DNA of 64,000 nucleotides, taken from the NCBI RefSeq assembly GCF_012516375.2, contig NZ_CP051204.2, positions 3,472,001 through 3,536,000 on the forward strand, written 5' to 3'. Position 1 is the stretch's first letter; every line of letters starts with the position of its first letter. The notes under the pieces were generated by a model. That model made no database searches. It saw only the letters and a program-made list of their open reading frames with translations, and was not told where the DNA came from. A program made the translations under genes and the position numbers. This document shows positions 1-9,345 of this stretch, in pieces. The stretch is from Chitinophaga oryzae. Its GTDB lineage: Bacteria; Bacteroidota; Bacteroidia; Chitinophagales; Chitinophagaceae.

Positions 1-3000
1 AAATCCGGTGGACCCCAAAAAAACAGCGCCATTGCCACGCTGATATTACTCAACAATATGACCGGGTTCGACCGGGATTTTACCGCACGCTATTTTAATC
101 CGCTTCAACAGCTAAGCAATCCCGCGCCCTACACCTACGCCCTGTGGTTCTTTGAGCCGGTACTGGGTAGCTATGGACTTAAAAAAGGCGTGCAACTGCA
201 GAACCTGGAAAAAGTGTTGTCGGATACTGTGAACTTTAACGGGTCCCTGAATGCCGCCGCCTCCTATTTTATGGGCATGCATCAACTGGTCAGCAAACGG
301 ATGGACCTCGCCCAGCCGCTCTTTAACCGTATCGGCGCATTAGAAAAATGGGCTTTTACCGGTCCCTTTGATAATCTCATGGGAAGCGGATTTGATAAGG
401 ACTTCGGGCCGGTACGCAAACCGGAGGGCGGCGCCTTTATCAGCAGCAATAATAACAGCCCGGTAAACTGGTTTGAGCCGCTGTATGCAACAGGGCAGGG
501 CTGGAGCTACGTAGGGGCCTATTTCCCGGTGAGCAACGCCGTTGGATATGCGCAGACTTTTGTAAACGCGCCTGCGGATATGGAGCCCCTGTTGTGCCTG
601 GGTGGCACAGGCGCCCTGAAAGTGTGGGTGAATGATAAACTGATGATCAGCCAGCCGGAAGAAAGAGTCACAGAGCTGGACTGGTGGAAAACCAGGGTGC
701 GCCTGAAAAAGGGCTTTAACAGGATACTGGTGCAGATCGGCTTCACAAAACAGAATATCCGGCCCAATTATATTGTACGGCTGACAGATAATGATTACAA
801 AGCGGTGAAAGGGATTGTTTGCCAGGCATCCCCGGCGCCTTATCAGCCGGATACGCAGAAAGATGAGCCGGTACTGGTCCCGCATTTTGCGGAAACCTAT
901 TTCAAAAAGCAACTGGCAGCACACCCGCAGGACCCTATTAACGCGGTGTTATTAAGCAGGGTTTATATCCGTAACCAGGAATGGGACAAAGCCAAAGCCG
1001 CACTGGCAAAATTTTACAAGACCTACCCCAAAAATGCTTTTATCACGAACTACTACTCGGACTGTATGTCAGGCAGTAACGACAGGACGGGCTATGCGGA
1101 AGCATTGGAATCCTTTAAAACACTGTTGCCGGATAATTACTGGACCCTTTATGCTAAAGTTGTCAAGCTGGAAGAGGAAAAGAGTTATGCGGAAGCCATG
1201 GAAGTACTGGACAAACTGGTCGGCATGCAGGGAGAGCAACGGGTCACAACCGTAAAGAAAATGCAGCTGTTAGCCGCGCAGGGGAAGATCGACAGCATGG
1301 TGCAGTTGCTGAAAAAAGCGTATGCTGCCTATCCTGAAGACGAGGAGCTGGTGCAGACAATGTACCAGTATGAAGCCAGCATGAACAACGATCCTGCTGC
1401 GGCACTCAAAGTGCTGGAAACGTATTGCAACCGGCAGTACGGCTATAGCACAGCATCATTCCTGGCCAGCGTATACCTTAACCAGGGAAAAACAGATGCA
1501 GCCGTCAACCAGATGAAACAACTGATTCAGGTGGCTCCTTATGAACTGGATGAATACAGCAAACTGATAAAATATTACTTTGCCAGCCAGCAATACGATT
1601 CTGCTATTCATTACCTCAACATACAACGGCAGATCAGTCCTTATTACCATCTGCCGCTGGGAGACCTGGGCCATTGTTATCTCCAGAAAAAAGAAACCGA
1701 TTCCGCTATCGCATATTTCAGGAAAGCGCTGGCTTTATATGCCGGAGGCTTCGACTACCGCGAACAACTGCGTATGCTGGAAAATAAGCCGCAGGTAGAC
1801 AAATATTTTCCTGCGCTGGATTATTACAAGGAGATAGAAAAGTATATACAGCAACCCCACGACTCCACCCATGCCTATGCTTACATTTTTGACGAGAAAA
1901 ATGTAATCGTATATCCGGAAGGAGCGGGGGAACAAACCTTTAACACTGCCGTTGTCGTTAATAACAAAAAGGGGATCGATCACTGGAAGGAGATTTCCAT
2001 ACCCTACAACAGTGTCTACCAGACCGTGTCTATAGTAAAAGCAGAAGTAATTAAACCGGGAGGCGCAAAGATTCCCGCTGAAACAGACGAGAATCAACTG
2101 GTATTCACCAAACTGAATGAAGGGGATGTGATCTACTACAGCTATAAGGTGAAAAGCACCGGAAGCGGCCGCCTTGGCCGTGAATACTGGGATAAATTCT
2201 ATTTCGCTGACTTCATGCCGGTCAATATCTCCAGTTATAATTTGCTGATAGCTGACACCATCCCCCTGAATTATGAATATGTGAATGGCGGTAATATCAA
2301 GCCAAAGATAACACAGCACGAAAAGTTTAAACTGTACAGCTGGAGGGAAGACAATATTCCGCCGGTACGGAATGAAAGTTATATGCCCAGCATCAATGAT
2401 GTGGGAAAGGTACTGCACCTTTCTACTGTCAAAAACTGGGATGTAATAGCGGAATGGTACAGTGATGTTACACGCGAACAATCGAAGGAAGATTTTGAGA
2501 TCAATGAAGCCTTCAGGGAATTGTTCCCGGCAGGAGTAAGCGGCCTGGACGATCTGGCCAAAGCCCGGAAAATTTATGAGTTCATAGAGAAAAATATTTC
2601 CTACAGCTCTGTTTCATTCCGGCAGGGCGCCTACGTCCCCCAAAAAGCAGGAAAAACCCTGTTAACGAAACTGGGAGACTGTAAGGATTTGTCGACACTC
2701 TTCCTTGCATTTGCCCGCAAAGCCGGCTTGCCGGCAAACCTGATCCTGGTGAGCACCAGGAGATACGGTCAGCGCAACATGCAGCTGCCATCGCTGGATT
2801 TTAACCACTGTATCATCAGCTTCAAAGCAAACAACAAAACATACTACCAGGAACTGACGGACAATACGCTTCCCTTTAATGCACTGCCTGGCAGGCTGGT
2901 AGGCGCACAGGTGCTCAACATCCCTTACGAATACAAGGCGGGAGAGAAAATCACCACCTTGCCGTTGGATAACTTCACCTCCAATATAATACGCCGCCGG

Positions 3001-3627
3001 ATGGACATTACGCTGGAAGACAATAGCCTCAGCGCTAAATCAAGCTGCGCGTATATCGGTGAAGTGGCTGCGGCCATGAGAAGTACCTATCAGCATGCCA
3101 CCAGCGAAGAGGCAAGGGACGCTATACAAAATAATGTCAGCAGCTCATTCAAAAAACAAGTAGTGCTGGACAGCCTGTCATTCAGAAATCTCGATAACCT
3201 GTCAGATACCGTTTGGCTGGATACCTATTTCACGGTAAAAGACGAAGTGATCAGCGTAGGAGACTTCAGCATGATCAAGCCTACTTTTATGGACGTAGTT
3301 GCCACCGCGAATATCTTTACGCCGCTGCCCAGACAACATCCGTTTGAATATGCCGACTATGAATCGATAGAAGATTATTATACCGACCTGGTGGTACATT
3401 TACCGGCAGGAAAGAAATTTGAACAGGTCCCCTCCGGCACCAGCCTGCGGCTAAATGACATGAATTACACACTGGACTTTAAAAAGACGGACGACAACAA
3501 CCTGATTATCAACAGACATTTTAAAACAAAAAGTAATACAACGATCGCCCCCGCCGCATTTAAGGAACTGGAAACATTTTTCAACGGCATTATCAAAGAG
3601 GAGCAGAAATACATCTCATTCAAATAA
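1..3627 (+). CDS. TPR / DUF3857 / transglutaminase-like protein (5' partial)
   Basis: The reading frame is open from the first base, so the gene starts before the window; the ATG at 58 is only the first internal Met. The visible part of about 1,200 residues has a central TPR-like region (roughly residues 290-580 counted from base 58). A DUF3857-like beta domain follows (about 600-800), then a transglutaminase-like core. The catalytic triad looks intact: Cys875 in GDCKDLS, His917 in FNHC and Asp935 in LTDN. Proteins of this architecture are common in Bacteroidota and are usually exported, but the substrate is unknown and cysteine-protease-like activity is possible. A strong hairpin terminator follows. 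The family call is confident; the role is not. Confidence 0.85.
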   Translation, partial: KSGGPQKNSAIATLILLNNMTGFDRDFTARYFNPLQQLSNPAPYTYALWFFEPVLGSYGLKKGVQLQNLEKVLSDTVNFNGSLNAAASYFMGMHQLVSKRMDLAQPLFNRIGALEKWAFTGPFDNLMGSGFDKDFGPVRKPEGGAFISSNNNSPVNWFEPLYATGQGWSYVGAYFPVSNAVGYAQTFVNAPADMEPLLCLGGTGALKVWVNDKLMISQPEERVTELDWWKTRVRLKKGFNRILVQIGFTKQNIRPNYIVRLTDNDYKAVKGIVCQASPAPYQPDTQKDEPVLVPHFAETYFKKQLAAHPQDPINAVLLSRVYIRNQEWDKAKAALAKFYKTYPKNAFITNYYSDCMSGSNDRTGYAEALESFKTLLPDNYWTLYAKVVKLEEEKSYAEAMEVLDKLVGMQGEQRVTTVKKMQLLAAQGKIDSMVQLLKKAYAAYPEDEELVQTMYQYEASMNNDPAAALKVLETYCNRQYGYSTASFLASVYLNQGKTDAAVNQMKQLIQVAPYELDEYSKLIKYYFASQQYDSAIHYLNIQRQISPYYHLPLGDLGHCYLQKKETDSAIAYFRKALALYAGGFDYREQLRMLENKPQVDKYFPALDYYKEIEKYIQQPHDSTHAYAYIFDEKNVIVYPEGAGEQTFNTAVVVNNKKGIDHWKEISIPYNSVYQTVSIVKAEVIKPGGAKIPAETDENQLVFTKLNEGDVIYYSYKVKSTGSGRLGREYWDKFYFADFMPVNISSYNLLIADTIPLNYEYVNGGNIKPKITQHEKFKLYSWREDNIPPVRNESYMPSINDVGKVLHLSTVKNWDVIAEWYSDVTREQSKEDFEINEAFRELFPAGVSGLDDLAKARKIYEFIEKNISYSSVSFRQGAYVPQKAGKTLLTKLGDCKDLSTLFLAFARKAGLPANLILVSTRRYGQRNMQLPSLDFNHCIISFKANNKTYYQELTDNTLPFNALPGRLVGAQVLNIPYEYKAGEKITTLPLDNFTSNIIRRRMDITLEDNSLSAKSSCAYIGEVAAAMRSTYQHATSEEARDAIQNNVSSSFKKQVVLDSLSFRNLDNLSDTVWLDTYFTVKDEVISVGDFSMIKPTFMDVVATANIFTPLPRQHPFEYADYESIEDYYTDLVVHLPAGKKFEQVPSGTSLRLNDMNYTLDFKKTDDNNLIINRHFKTKSNTTIAPAAFKELETFFNGIIKEEQKYISFK

Positions 3628-3699
3628 TTTATTGTTGTAAATTAGATTATTTAATATATTGATAATCACATATAATGTATCGGCTGGCGACAGCCGGCT

Positions 3700-3736
3700 A
3701 AAGCCTTGCAGGAGCTCCCTGCAAGGCTTTGTTTTT
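3700..3736 (+). terminator. Rho-independent terminator
   Basis: A perfect 13-bp stem (3700-3712 with 3718-3730) has a 5-nt loop and is followed by GTTTTT. It ends the transglutaminase gene. A smaller hairpin, CGGCT/AGCCG, lies just before it at 3681-3696. The rest of the 3628-3843 gap is AT-rich and shows no gene. Confidence 0.85.
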
Positions 3737-3843
3737 AATTGGCGGATTGGTTTGTAAATTATTGCCAATACTATCATGTTATTCTCTATTTTTATAGTTC
3801 CATTACGGAGGATGCGATTTTTAGAAACAAGTGAGTGACTATA

Positions 3844-4452
3844 ATGAATATGTCAGGTGAGCGGGATGAACAGGTACTGTTGGCTTCGGCGGCTACAGGA
3901 GACGAAACAGCTTTTGAAGCACTTTTCAGGAAGTACGGACGGAAGCTGTATAGTTTCATGCTGCCGCTGAACGGCGCCGCGGCTGCAGAAGACATCGTGC
4001 AGGAAGTGTTCTTCAAACTCTGGAAAGAACGTGATAAACTGGCGGCTATCACGCACTTCAACAGTTATCTTTTCCGCATGGCGCAAAACCAGGCCATCAA
4101 CGATTTCCGGAAAATGGCCAGGGCTACGCTCTTACCCATAGAAGAAGCCGGCCGGCAGGAAACAACACCGGCTACGGATTCCAACGAAGAAATAGAATTC
4201 AAGGCCCTGCGCGAACGGGTACACGAAATTATCGGCTCCCTGCCTCCGCAGCAACGCAAAGTATATCTCCTGAACAGGGAACAGGGCCTGAAACACAAAG
4301 AAATTGCCGAGCTGCTGAATATTTCCCCTTCCACCGTGAATAAACACCTGGTACAGGCGCTCCACGCATTGCGCACGGGTTTGGGCAATCATACCGACCT
4401 GCTGCCGGTATTCTTTCTGTTGCTCAGCTTTTCTGAAAAGTCCCCCTTCTGA
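3844..4452 (+). CDS. ECF-type RNA polymerase sigma-70 factor
   Basis: About 202 residues, the usual size of a Bacteroidota ECF sigma factor. Region 2 is visible as AAEDIVQEVFFKLW, followed by the -10 recognition stretch FNSYLFRMAQNQAINDFRK. Region 4 is a C-terminal helix-turn-helix with the motif LKHKEIAELLNISPSTVNKH. A GTG at 3835 would add three residues; ATG 3844 or 3850 is equally plausible and no Shine-Dalgarno site decides between them. The gene sits about 100 bp before a FecR gene and the SusC/SusD pair. By analogy with other sigma/FecR/SusC sets, it is inferred to switch on the downstream transporter when the ligand is sensed through the outer membrane. Confidence 0.93.
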   Translation: MNMSGERDEQVLLASAATGDETAFEALFRKYGRKLYSFMLPLNGAAAAEDIVQEVFFKLWKERDKLAAITHFNSYLFRMAQNQAINDFRKMARATLLPIEEAGRQETTPATDSNEEIEFKALRERVHEIIGSLPPQQRKVYLLNREQGLKHKEIAELLNISPSTVNKHLVQALHALRTGLGNHTDLLPVFFLLLSFSEKSPF

Positions 4453-4553
4453 AAAAATTTTTCCATTACACTAGACATATCCCGCTTTTTGATTGTCTTA
4501 CTGGTATCCAGGGACATTTTTAACACCTGGCATTACCTATTAAACCTGTTTCC

Positions 4554-5738
4554 ATGTCCGAAGGAAGAATAGATGACCTTGTGGCGAAATTTTTTCAGCA
4601 GACCTGTACGCCGGCTGAGAAAAGAGAACTGGCCGCCTGGATAGAACAGTCCGCCGACGATGCTGCGCTGCAGCGGGTGCTGGAGCGTGCATGGGCCCAT
4701 TACGAGCCTGTGGCGGACCTGACGCCCACGGCTTCTTCCCGGATACTGGACGATATCCTGGGCAGGCAGGAAGAGACAGGGCCGGTAACCGCCCGCATAC
4801 GCCCGATGCGCAGGACGTGGCGATATGTCGCCGCCGCCGTGACCATCGTGGCACTGGCAGGCGGGTATATCGTGTGGAAGTCACGCCCGCAGACACCTCC
4901 CGCACCGGCGGTGGCCCAGGCGGTGAAGAAGGACGTTGCGCCACCGGGTGGCAACAGGGCCACGCTGACTATGGCCGACGGATCGGTGATCCCGCTGGAC
5001 AGCACCATGAACAACACCGTCATAGCCGGGAGTAACGTGCGTATCGTTAAAACGGACAGCGGGCTGGTGACCTATCAGCAGCTGGCCGTACAGGGAGCCA
5101 AACCATCCTATAATACGCTGGCAGTCCCCGCAGGCGGGCAATTCAGGGTAATCCTGGCAGACGGCACCAAAGTATGGCTCAACGCGATGAGCAGCCTGCG
5201 TTATCCGGACATGTTCCCGGAAGGAACACGAAAAGTGGAACTCACCGGCGAAGCCTACTTCGAAGTATCGGCCAGCGCCGCCCAACCGTTCCTCGTAAAA
5301 GTAAACGACATGGAGCTGACCGTGCTGGGGACCAGCTTCAATGTGATGGCCTACCCCGACGAGGCATTTGTGAACACCACGCTGCTTAGCGGCAAAGTAG
5401 TGGTAAAACATCATAACGTCAGCCTGCCGCTGAAGCAGGGCTATCAGGCAGCCCTCAACAGGCGCACGGGGCAGGTGACCATTACACAGGCAGACACCAA
5501 TGAAGCGATAGCCTGGAAAAACGGCAGGTTCCTTTTTAACGGTACCCCGATAAAGGAGATCATGCTGCAATTAAGCCGATGGTATAATATAGAAGTAATA
5601 TATGCAGGAGAGGTGAATGAACAGTTTTATGCGGAGATACCTCGCTTTGCCAATGCGGCCGAAGCGTTAAGGATTCTGGAACTTACCGGAAAAGTACATT
5701 TCCGGCTGGAAGGACGGCGTGTAACCGTGTATCCCTGA
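4554..5738 (+). CDS. FecR-family anti-sigma factor
   Basis: 394 residues. A short cytoplasmic N-terminal part (about 1-85) should bind the sigma factor. One membrane helix follows near residues 87-105 (VAAAVTIVALAGGYIVW). The periplasmic FecR domain (about 190-290) carries the conserved stretches VPAGGQFRVILADGTKVWLN and LTGEAYFEV. A DUF4974-like C-terminal domain ends in LELTGKVHFRLEGRRVTVYP, which resembles an STN fold and is the expected contact for the STN domain of the downstream SusC. Together with the sigma factor at 3844 it forms a trans-envelope signalling unit. Length and order are standard for the family. Confidence 0.93.
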   Translation: MSEGRIDDLVAKFFQQTCTPAEKRELAAWIEQSADDAALQRVLERAWAHYEPVADLTPTASSRILDDILGRQEETGPVTARIRPMRRTWRYVAAAVTIVALAGGYIVWKSRPQTPPAPAVAQAVKKDVAPPGGNRATLTMADGSVIPLDSTMNNTVIAGSNVRIVKTDSGLVTYQQLAVQGAKPSYNTLAVPAGGQFRVILADGTKVWLNAMSSLRYPDMFPEGTRKVELTGEAYFEVSASAAQPFLVKVNDMELTVLGTSFNVMAYPDEAFVNTTLLSGKVVVKHHNVSLPLKQGYQAALNRRTGQVTITQADTNEAIAWKNGRFLFNGTPIKEIMLQLSRWYNIEVIYAGEVNEQFYAEIPRFANAAEALRILELTGKVHFRLEGRRVTVYP

Positions 5739-5791
5739 ACTACCATGAACAAAGAGACGAACCAACCATTCGTATAGCCATCCCGTAAAAA

Positions 5792-5847
5792 ATCCTGTTC
5801 ACTGCTAATGAACAGGATCGGCGCCTGGTGCTGCTAACACCAGGTGC
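5792..5847 (+). promoter_or_regulatory. Tandem hairpins with identical CTGCTAA loops
   Basis: Two adjacent stem-loops lie between the anti-sigma factor and susC. The first pairs 5792-5801 with 5809-5818 (10 bp). The second pairs 5821-5830 with 5838-5847 (10 bp including one G-T pair). Both close the same seven-base loop CTGCTAA (5802-5808 and 5831-5837) although the stems differ. No T-run follows, so a simple terminator is not an obvious explanation. They may act in the susC leader RNA as a protein-binding, processing or attenuation element; this is inference. Confidence 0.5.
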
Positions 5848-5905
5848 TGCGGGTAATTTAAACATCACGCTGATGATCATTTATTAATCACCCAACATCA
5901 AAAGT

Positions 5906-8900
5906 ATGATTTTACCCGCTTGGAACCAAGCCGGAATCGATTTCCGTTTCCCATCAACCAAATTGTGGAGGATTATGAAGTTATCCGCCGTTATTATGCT
6001 GGCGGCCTGTTTACAACTCAGTGCCACCGGCTATTCGCAGCGATTACAACTGTCTCTGAACGACGCGCCTGTCAGCAAGGTATTCAGTGAGCTACACCGG
6101 CAATCGGGGTATACTTTCGTGTATACCGCGTCACAGCTGCGTCAGACAGAAAAAGTTACGTTAAACCTGAAGGACGTTACGCTGATGCAGGCGCTGGACA
6201 GCTGCCTGCGCAATCAGCCGCTCGCCTATACCATCCAGGATAACATGGTGATTATCCGGGAACGTCCCATCCCGCCACCGCCGCCTATCCGCGTGGCAGG
6301 CTTCATCTATGATGAGAACGGGCAACCGGTGCCGGGCGTGTCTGTCGGCGTAAAAGGCACCACTAAAGGCGCCATCACCAATGCCAACGGAGAGTTTATC
6401 CTGCCGGAGGTAGCGCCCGACGCTGTACTGGTGGTGTCTTCCATTGGTTACCAACCGCAGGAAGTACCGGTCAATAGCCGGCCCGCCATTAAGGTAGTGC
6501 TGAAAATCGCGCCGCAGGCGCTTGATGAAAAAGTGGTGATCGGTTATGGCTCCGCCAGAAGGAGAGACCTGACCGGCTCCATCGCCAAGGTGGCTTCCGT
6601 ACAGCCGGAACAGAATATGTCGTCCAACACGGTCAACGGCCTGCAGGGCCGCGTGGCCGGTCTGTTCGTGAAACAGGGCGACTCCAGGCCCGGAGCTGTT
6701 CCTCAGTTCACCATCAGGGGGATACAGACGCTGCAGACAGAAGTGGGCGGCGGTTCCAATCCCCTGATGGTAATAGACGGACTGGTGGTAGATGCCGCCG
6801 GCACCGGCGCTAATGCCAACTATAACCTGGCCAACCTCAACCCGCAGGATATTGAGTCCATAGAAGTGCTGAAAGACGCTGCTTCTTCAGCGATATATGG
6901 TGCAAGAGGCGCACAGGGCGTTATATTGATCACTACCAAAAAAGGTAATTTCAACAGCAAACCGAATGTTAACGTGAACGCCTATTGGGGCGTCACCAAA
7001 GCTGTTTTCAACTACAACCCGCTGAACACGCAGGAATACGGAATGATGTTCCGCGAAGCGCGAAACAACCGTATCAGCGATATCGACAAACAACTGGCCG
7101 GTGGCGGACTGACACCCGACCAGATTGCCAGCCTGAACACTGAAAAAGGGCTCATGCAGGCGCAGATCGATAACCTCGGGCTGGGCACGGCAGACAACAA
7201 CTGGCTGAAGAAGATCACCCCTTCACTGGCGATGACCAGGAATATACAGACCAGCGTATCCGGCGGTACCGACAGGACCACCTACTACCTTTCCTTCGGA
7301 CAATATTCCGAAGAAAATTCTATCGGGAAAGGACGTTTTTCCCGCTACTCCGGTAAGCTGGCCGTTACCCAGAAACTATTCAACTGGTTCAAAGCAGGGG
7401 CAGATATCGCCATCTCCAGTGTACTGGACAAAGACATTGACATGATGGGCTCTCCTCTCGCCAATGCCATGGGAGCCAGGCCTGATACGCCCGATTCCAT
7501 TAAATATAACAGCGACGGTACCTACGGTTACTGGTACGGACTGCAGGAACATCCCTATGCAAGAAGGGATGGCTATACCAGCGCCAGACGCACCTGGAAC
7601 TATGTCGGCAACTTCTTCGGGGAAATCACCCTGCCGAAGAACTTCTCCTTCCGCACCATGCTGGCTGCCTCAAAGAGCGACGTGACAGAAGAAACGTTCG
7701 ATAACCCGATTAGCTATATGGGGCAGGCCCGGCGTGGAGTTTATCAAAATATTGGCAACAAGGGACTGCGCTACACCTGGAACAACGTCCTGAGCTACCG
7801 TTACCAGCTCGACAAATGGAGAGGCGATGCGGTACTGGGACAGGAATACACCGATAACAGCTATAACACCAGCGGCTACTCGCTGATCGGTTTCCCTGCC
7901 ACGCCAAGCCTCTGGAAACCAGGCAACGCCTCCGCGTTTGACAACAGCTATGCCTCCAGGAACCGCGAGTTCCGCGAAAACTCGCAATCATTTTTCCTGC
8001 GTACCAACATGAGCTGGGACCATAAATACCTGTTCAGTGCTTCCCTCAGGAGAGACGGTTCTTCCAAACTGAAAGACTTCCGCTACGCCTGGTTCCCGGC
8101 AGTTTCCGCAGGCTGGGTGGTCAGCAGCGAACCTTTCATGAAAGAACAAAAATGGATCAGCTACCTGAAAGTACGTACCAGCTACGGTATCACCGGTAAT
8201 ATCCGTCCGCTTGGCTTAACAGACGTCACCAGCCTGCTTGCCACGCAAACCTACCTGAACGCCCCGGCCCTGCAACTGAATGCCCGGCTGGGTAATCCGG
8301 CGCTTAAATGGGAGCGCACCCGGCAACAGGACATTGGCCTGGAAGCACGTTTCCTTAACGACCGCTTAAGCGCCACCATTGAGTATTACAGCAAGAAAAC
8401 CGACGGTTTGCTTTCTTCCGTTCTCATCCCTTCATCCAGCGGCGGCTTCACCAGTCAACGCGTAAACCTCGGCGCCATGGACAACCGCGGCGTGGACATT
8501 GCCATCAACTACAGCAGCGCTGCTTCCGGCGCCAACAGCTTCAAATGGAACGTCGGCATGGTGGGCAATATCAACCGTAACCGCATTACACAGCTGCGCG
8601 ACAGCATCATGAACTATGCCGGCTATTACCCCGGCGGCCCGATGGGCTTCGTCGTCATGGGACAGCCTGTAGGCATGCTGCAGATGTACAACGCACAGGG
8701 GGTAGATCCGCAAACAGGAGATGTGATATACGAAGACACCAACAAAGACGGTGTGATCAACCAGGCGGACATGATCTATCTGCCGGTAGCGCAGCCTAAA
8801 TTCAGCGGCGGTTTTAATGCCGAAGCTTCCTGGAAAGGTTTCAGCGCCTCCGCGCAGTTCGTTTATACCGTCGGTAACAAGATCTACAACCTCAGCGACC

Positions 8901-9319
8901 AGTTCGCCCGCTTTTATGGCCTGAGCGATGAAACCGGCGTGATGGAAAACATGCCCGACTGGGTACTGGACCGCTGGACCAAACCCGGTGACAACAGTCA
9001 CTACCCGCGCGCGGTAACCGGGCCTCACGGCGCCGGACAAACGACCGACTGGAACAGCAGGCCATCTACCTTATACCTGTTCAGCGGCTCTTACCTCCGC
9101 TTCAAAAACTTTACGCTGGGCTATGATTTCGCCGGAAGGATCGTGAAGAACAGGATGTTCGAACAGTTACGGTTATACGGAGCCGTGCAGAACATCTTTA
9201 TCCTTAAAGACAAAGGTCTGAAAACGGGAGACCCCGAACAGGCGCTGGAAAACGGCGTACAGCAGGCGATTGTGCCCATGCCGCGTACCGTTTCCATCGG
9301 TATCAACGCCCGGTTCTGA
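5906..9319 (+). CDS. SusC/RagA-type TonB-linked outer membrane protein with STN domain
   Basis: 1,137 residues from ATG 5906. A second ATG at 5975 has a GGAGG six bases upstream and starts directly at the signal peptide (MKLSAVIMLAACLQLSATGYSQ region), so the first 23 residues may not be made. After the signal peptide come an STN domain (about 50-115), a CarboxypepD_reg-like beta domain (about 130-205), a TonB plug (about 215-345) with the motif NPQDIESIEVLKDAASSAIYG, and a large beta-barrel ending in a typical aromatic terminus. The STN domain marks it as a signalling transporter partnered with the FecR protein upstream. It should import a SusD-captured nutrient with TonB energy. No glycan-degrading enzyme sits beside it, so the ligand is unknown. 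Confidence 0.95.
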   Translation: MILPAWNQAGIDFRFPSTKLWRIMKLSAVIMLAACLQLSATGYSQRLQLSLNDAPVSKVFSELHRQSGYTFVYTASQLRQTEKVTLNLKDVTLMQALDSCLRNQPLAYTIQDNMVIIRERPIPPPPPIRVAGFIYDENGQPVPGVSVGVKGTTKGAITNANGEFILPEVAPDAVLVVSSIGYQPQEVPVNSRPAIKVVLKIAPQALDEKVVIGYGSARRRDLTGSIAKVASVQPEQNMSSNTVNGLQGRVAGLFVKQGDSRPGAVPQFTIRGIQTLQTEVGGGSNPLMVIDGLVVDAAGTGANANYNLANLNPQDIESIEVLKDAASSAIYGARGAQGVILITTKKGNFNSKPNVNVNAYWGVTKAVFNYNPLNTQEYGMMFREARNNRISDIDKQLAGGGLTPDQIASLNTEKGLMQAQIDNLGLGTADNNWLKKITPSLAMTRNIQTSVSGGTDRTTYYLSFGQYSEENSIGKGRFSRYSGKLAVTQKLFNWFKAGADIAISSVLDKDIDMMGSPLANAMGARPDTPDSIKYNSDGTYGYWYGLQEHPYARRDGYTSARRTWNYVGNFFGEITLPKNFSFRTMLAASKSDVTEETFDNPISYMGQARRGVYQNIGNKGLRYTWNNVLSYRYQLDKWRGDAVLGQEYTDNSYNTSGYSLIGFPATPSLWKPGNASAFDNSYASRNREFRENSQSFFLRTNMSWDHKYLFSASLRRDGSSKLKDFRYAWFPAVSAGWVVSSEPFMKEQKWISYLKVRTSYGITGNIRPLGLTDVTSLLATQTYLNAPALQLNARLGNPALKWERTRQQDIGLEARFLNDRLSATIEYYSKKTDGLLSSVLIPSSSGGFTSQRVNLGAMDNRGVDIAINYSSAASGANSFKWNVGMVGNINRNRITQLRDSIMNYAGYYPGGPMGFVVMGQPVGMLQMYNAQGVDPQTGDVIYEDTNKDGVINQADMIYLPVAQPKFSGGFNAEASWKGFSASAQFVYTVGNKIYNLSDQFARFYGLSDETGVMENMPDWVLDRWTKPGDNSHYPRAVTGPHGAGQTTDWNSRPSTLYLFSGSYLRFKNFTLGYDFAGRIVKNRMFEQLRLYGAVQNIFILKDKGLKTGDPEQALENGVQQAIVPMPRTVSIGINARF

Positions 9320-9345
9320 TTTTCTTATGCTAAAAAGATTATAAC

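Noticed and set aside
1735..2481. Minus-strand ORF (248 codons) inside the transglutaminase gene
   Set aside because: No family motif; the opposite strand has TPR and DUF3857 features with an intact triad downstream.
4881..5570. Minus-strand ORF (229 codons) inside the FecR gene
   Set aside because: Shadow of a conserved FecR domain; no start signal or motif.
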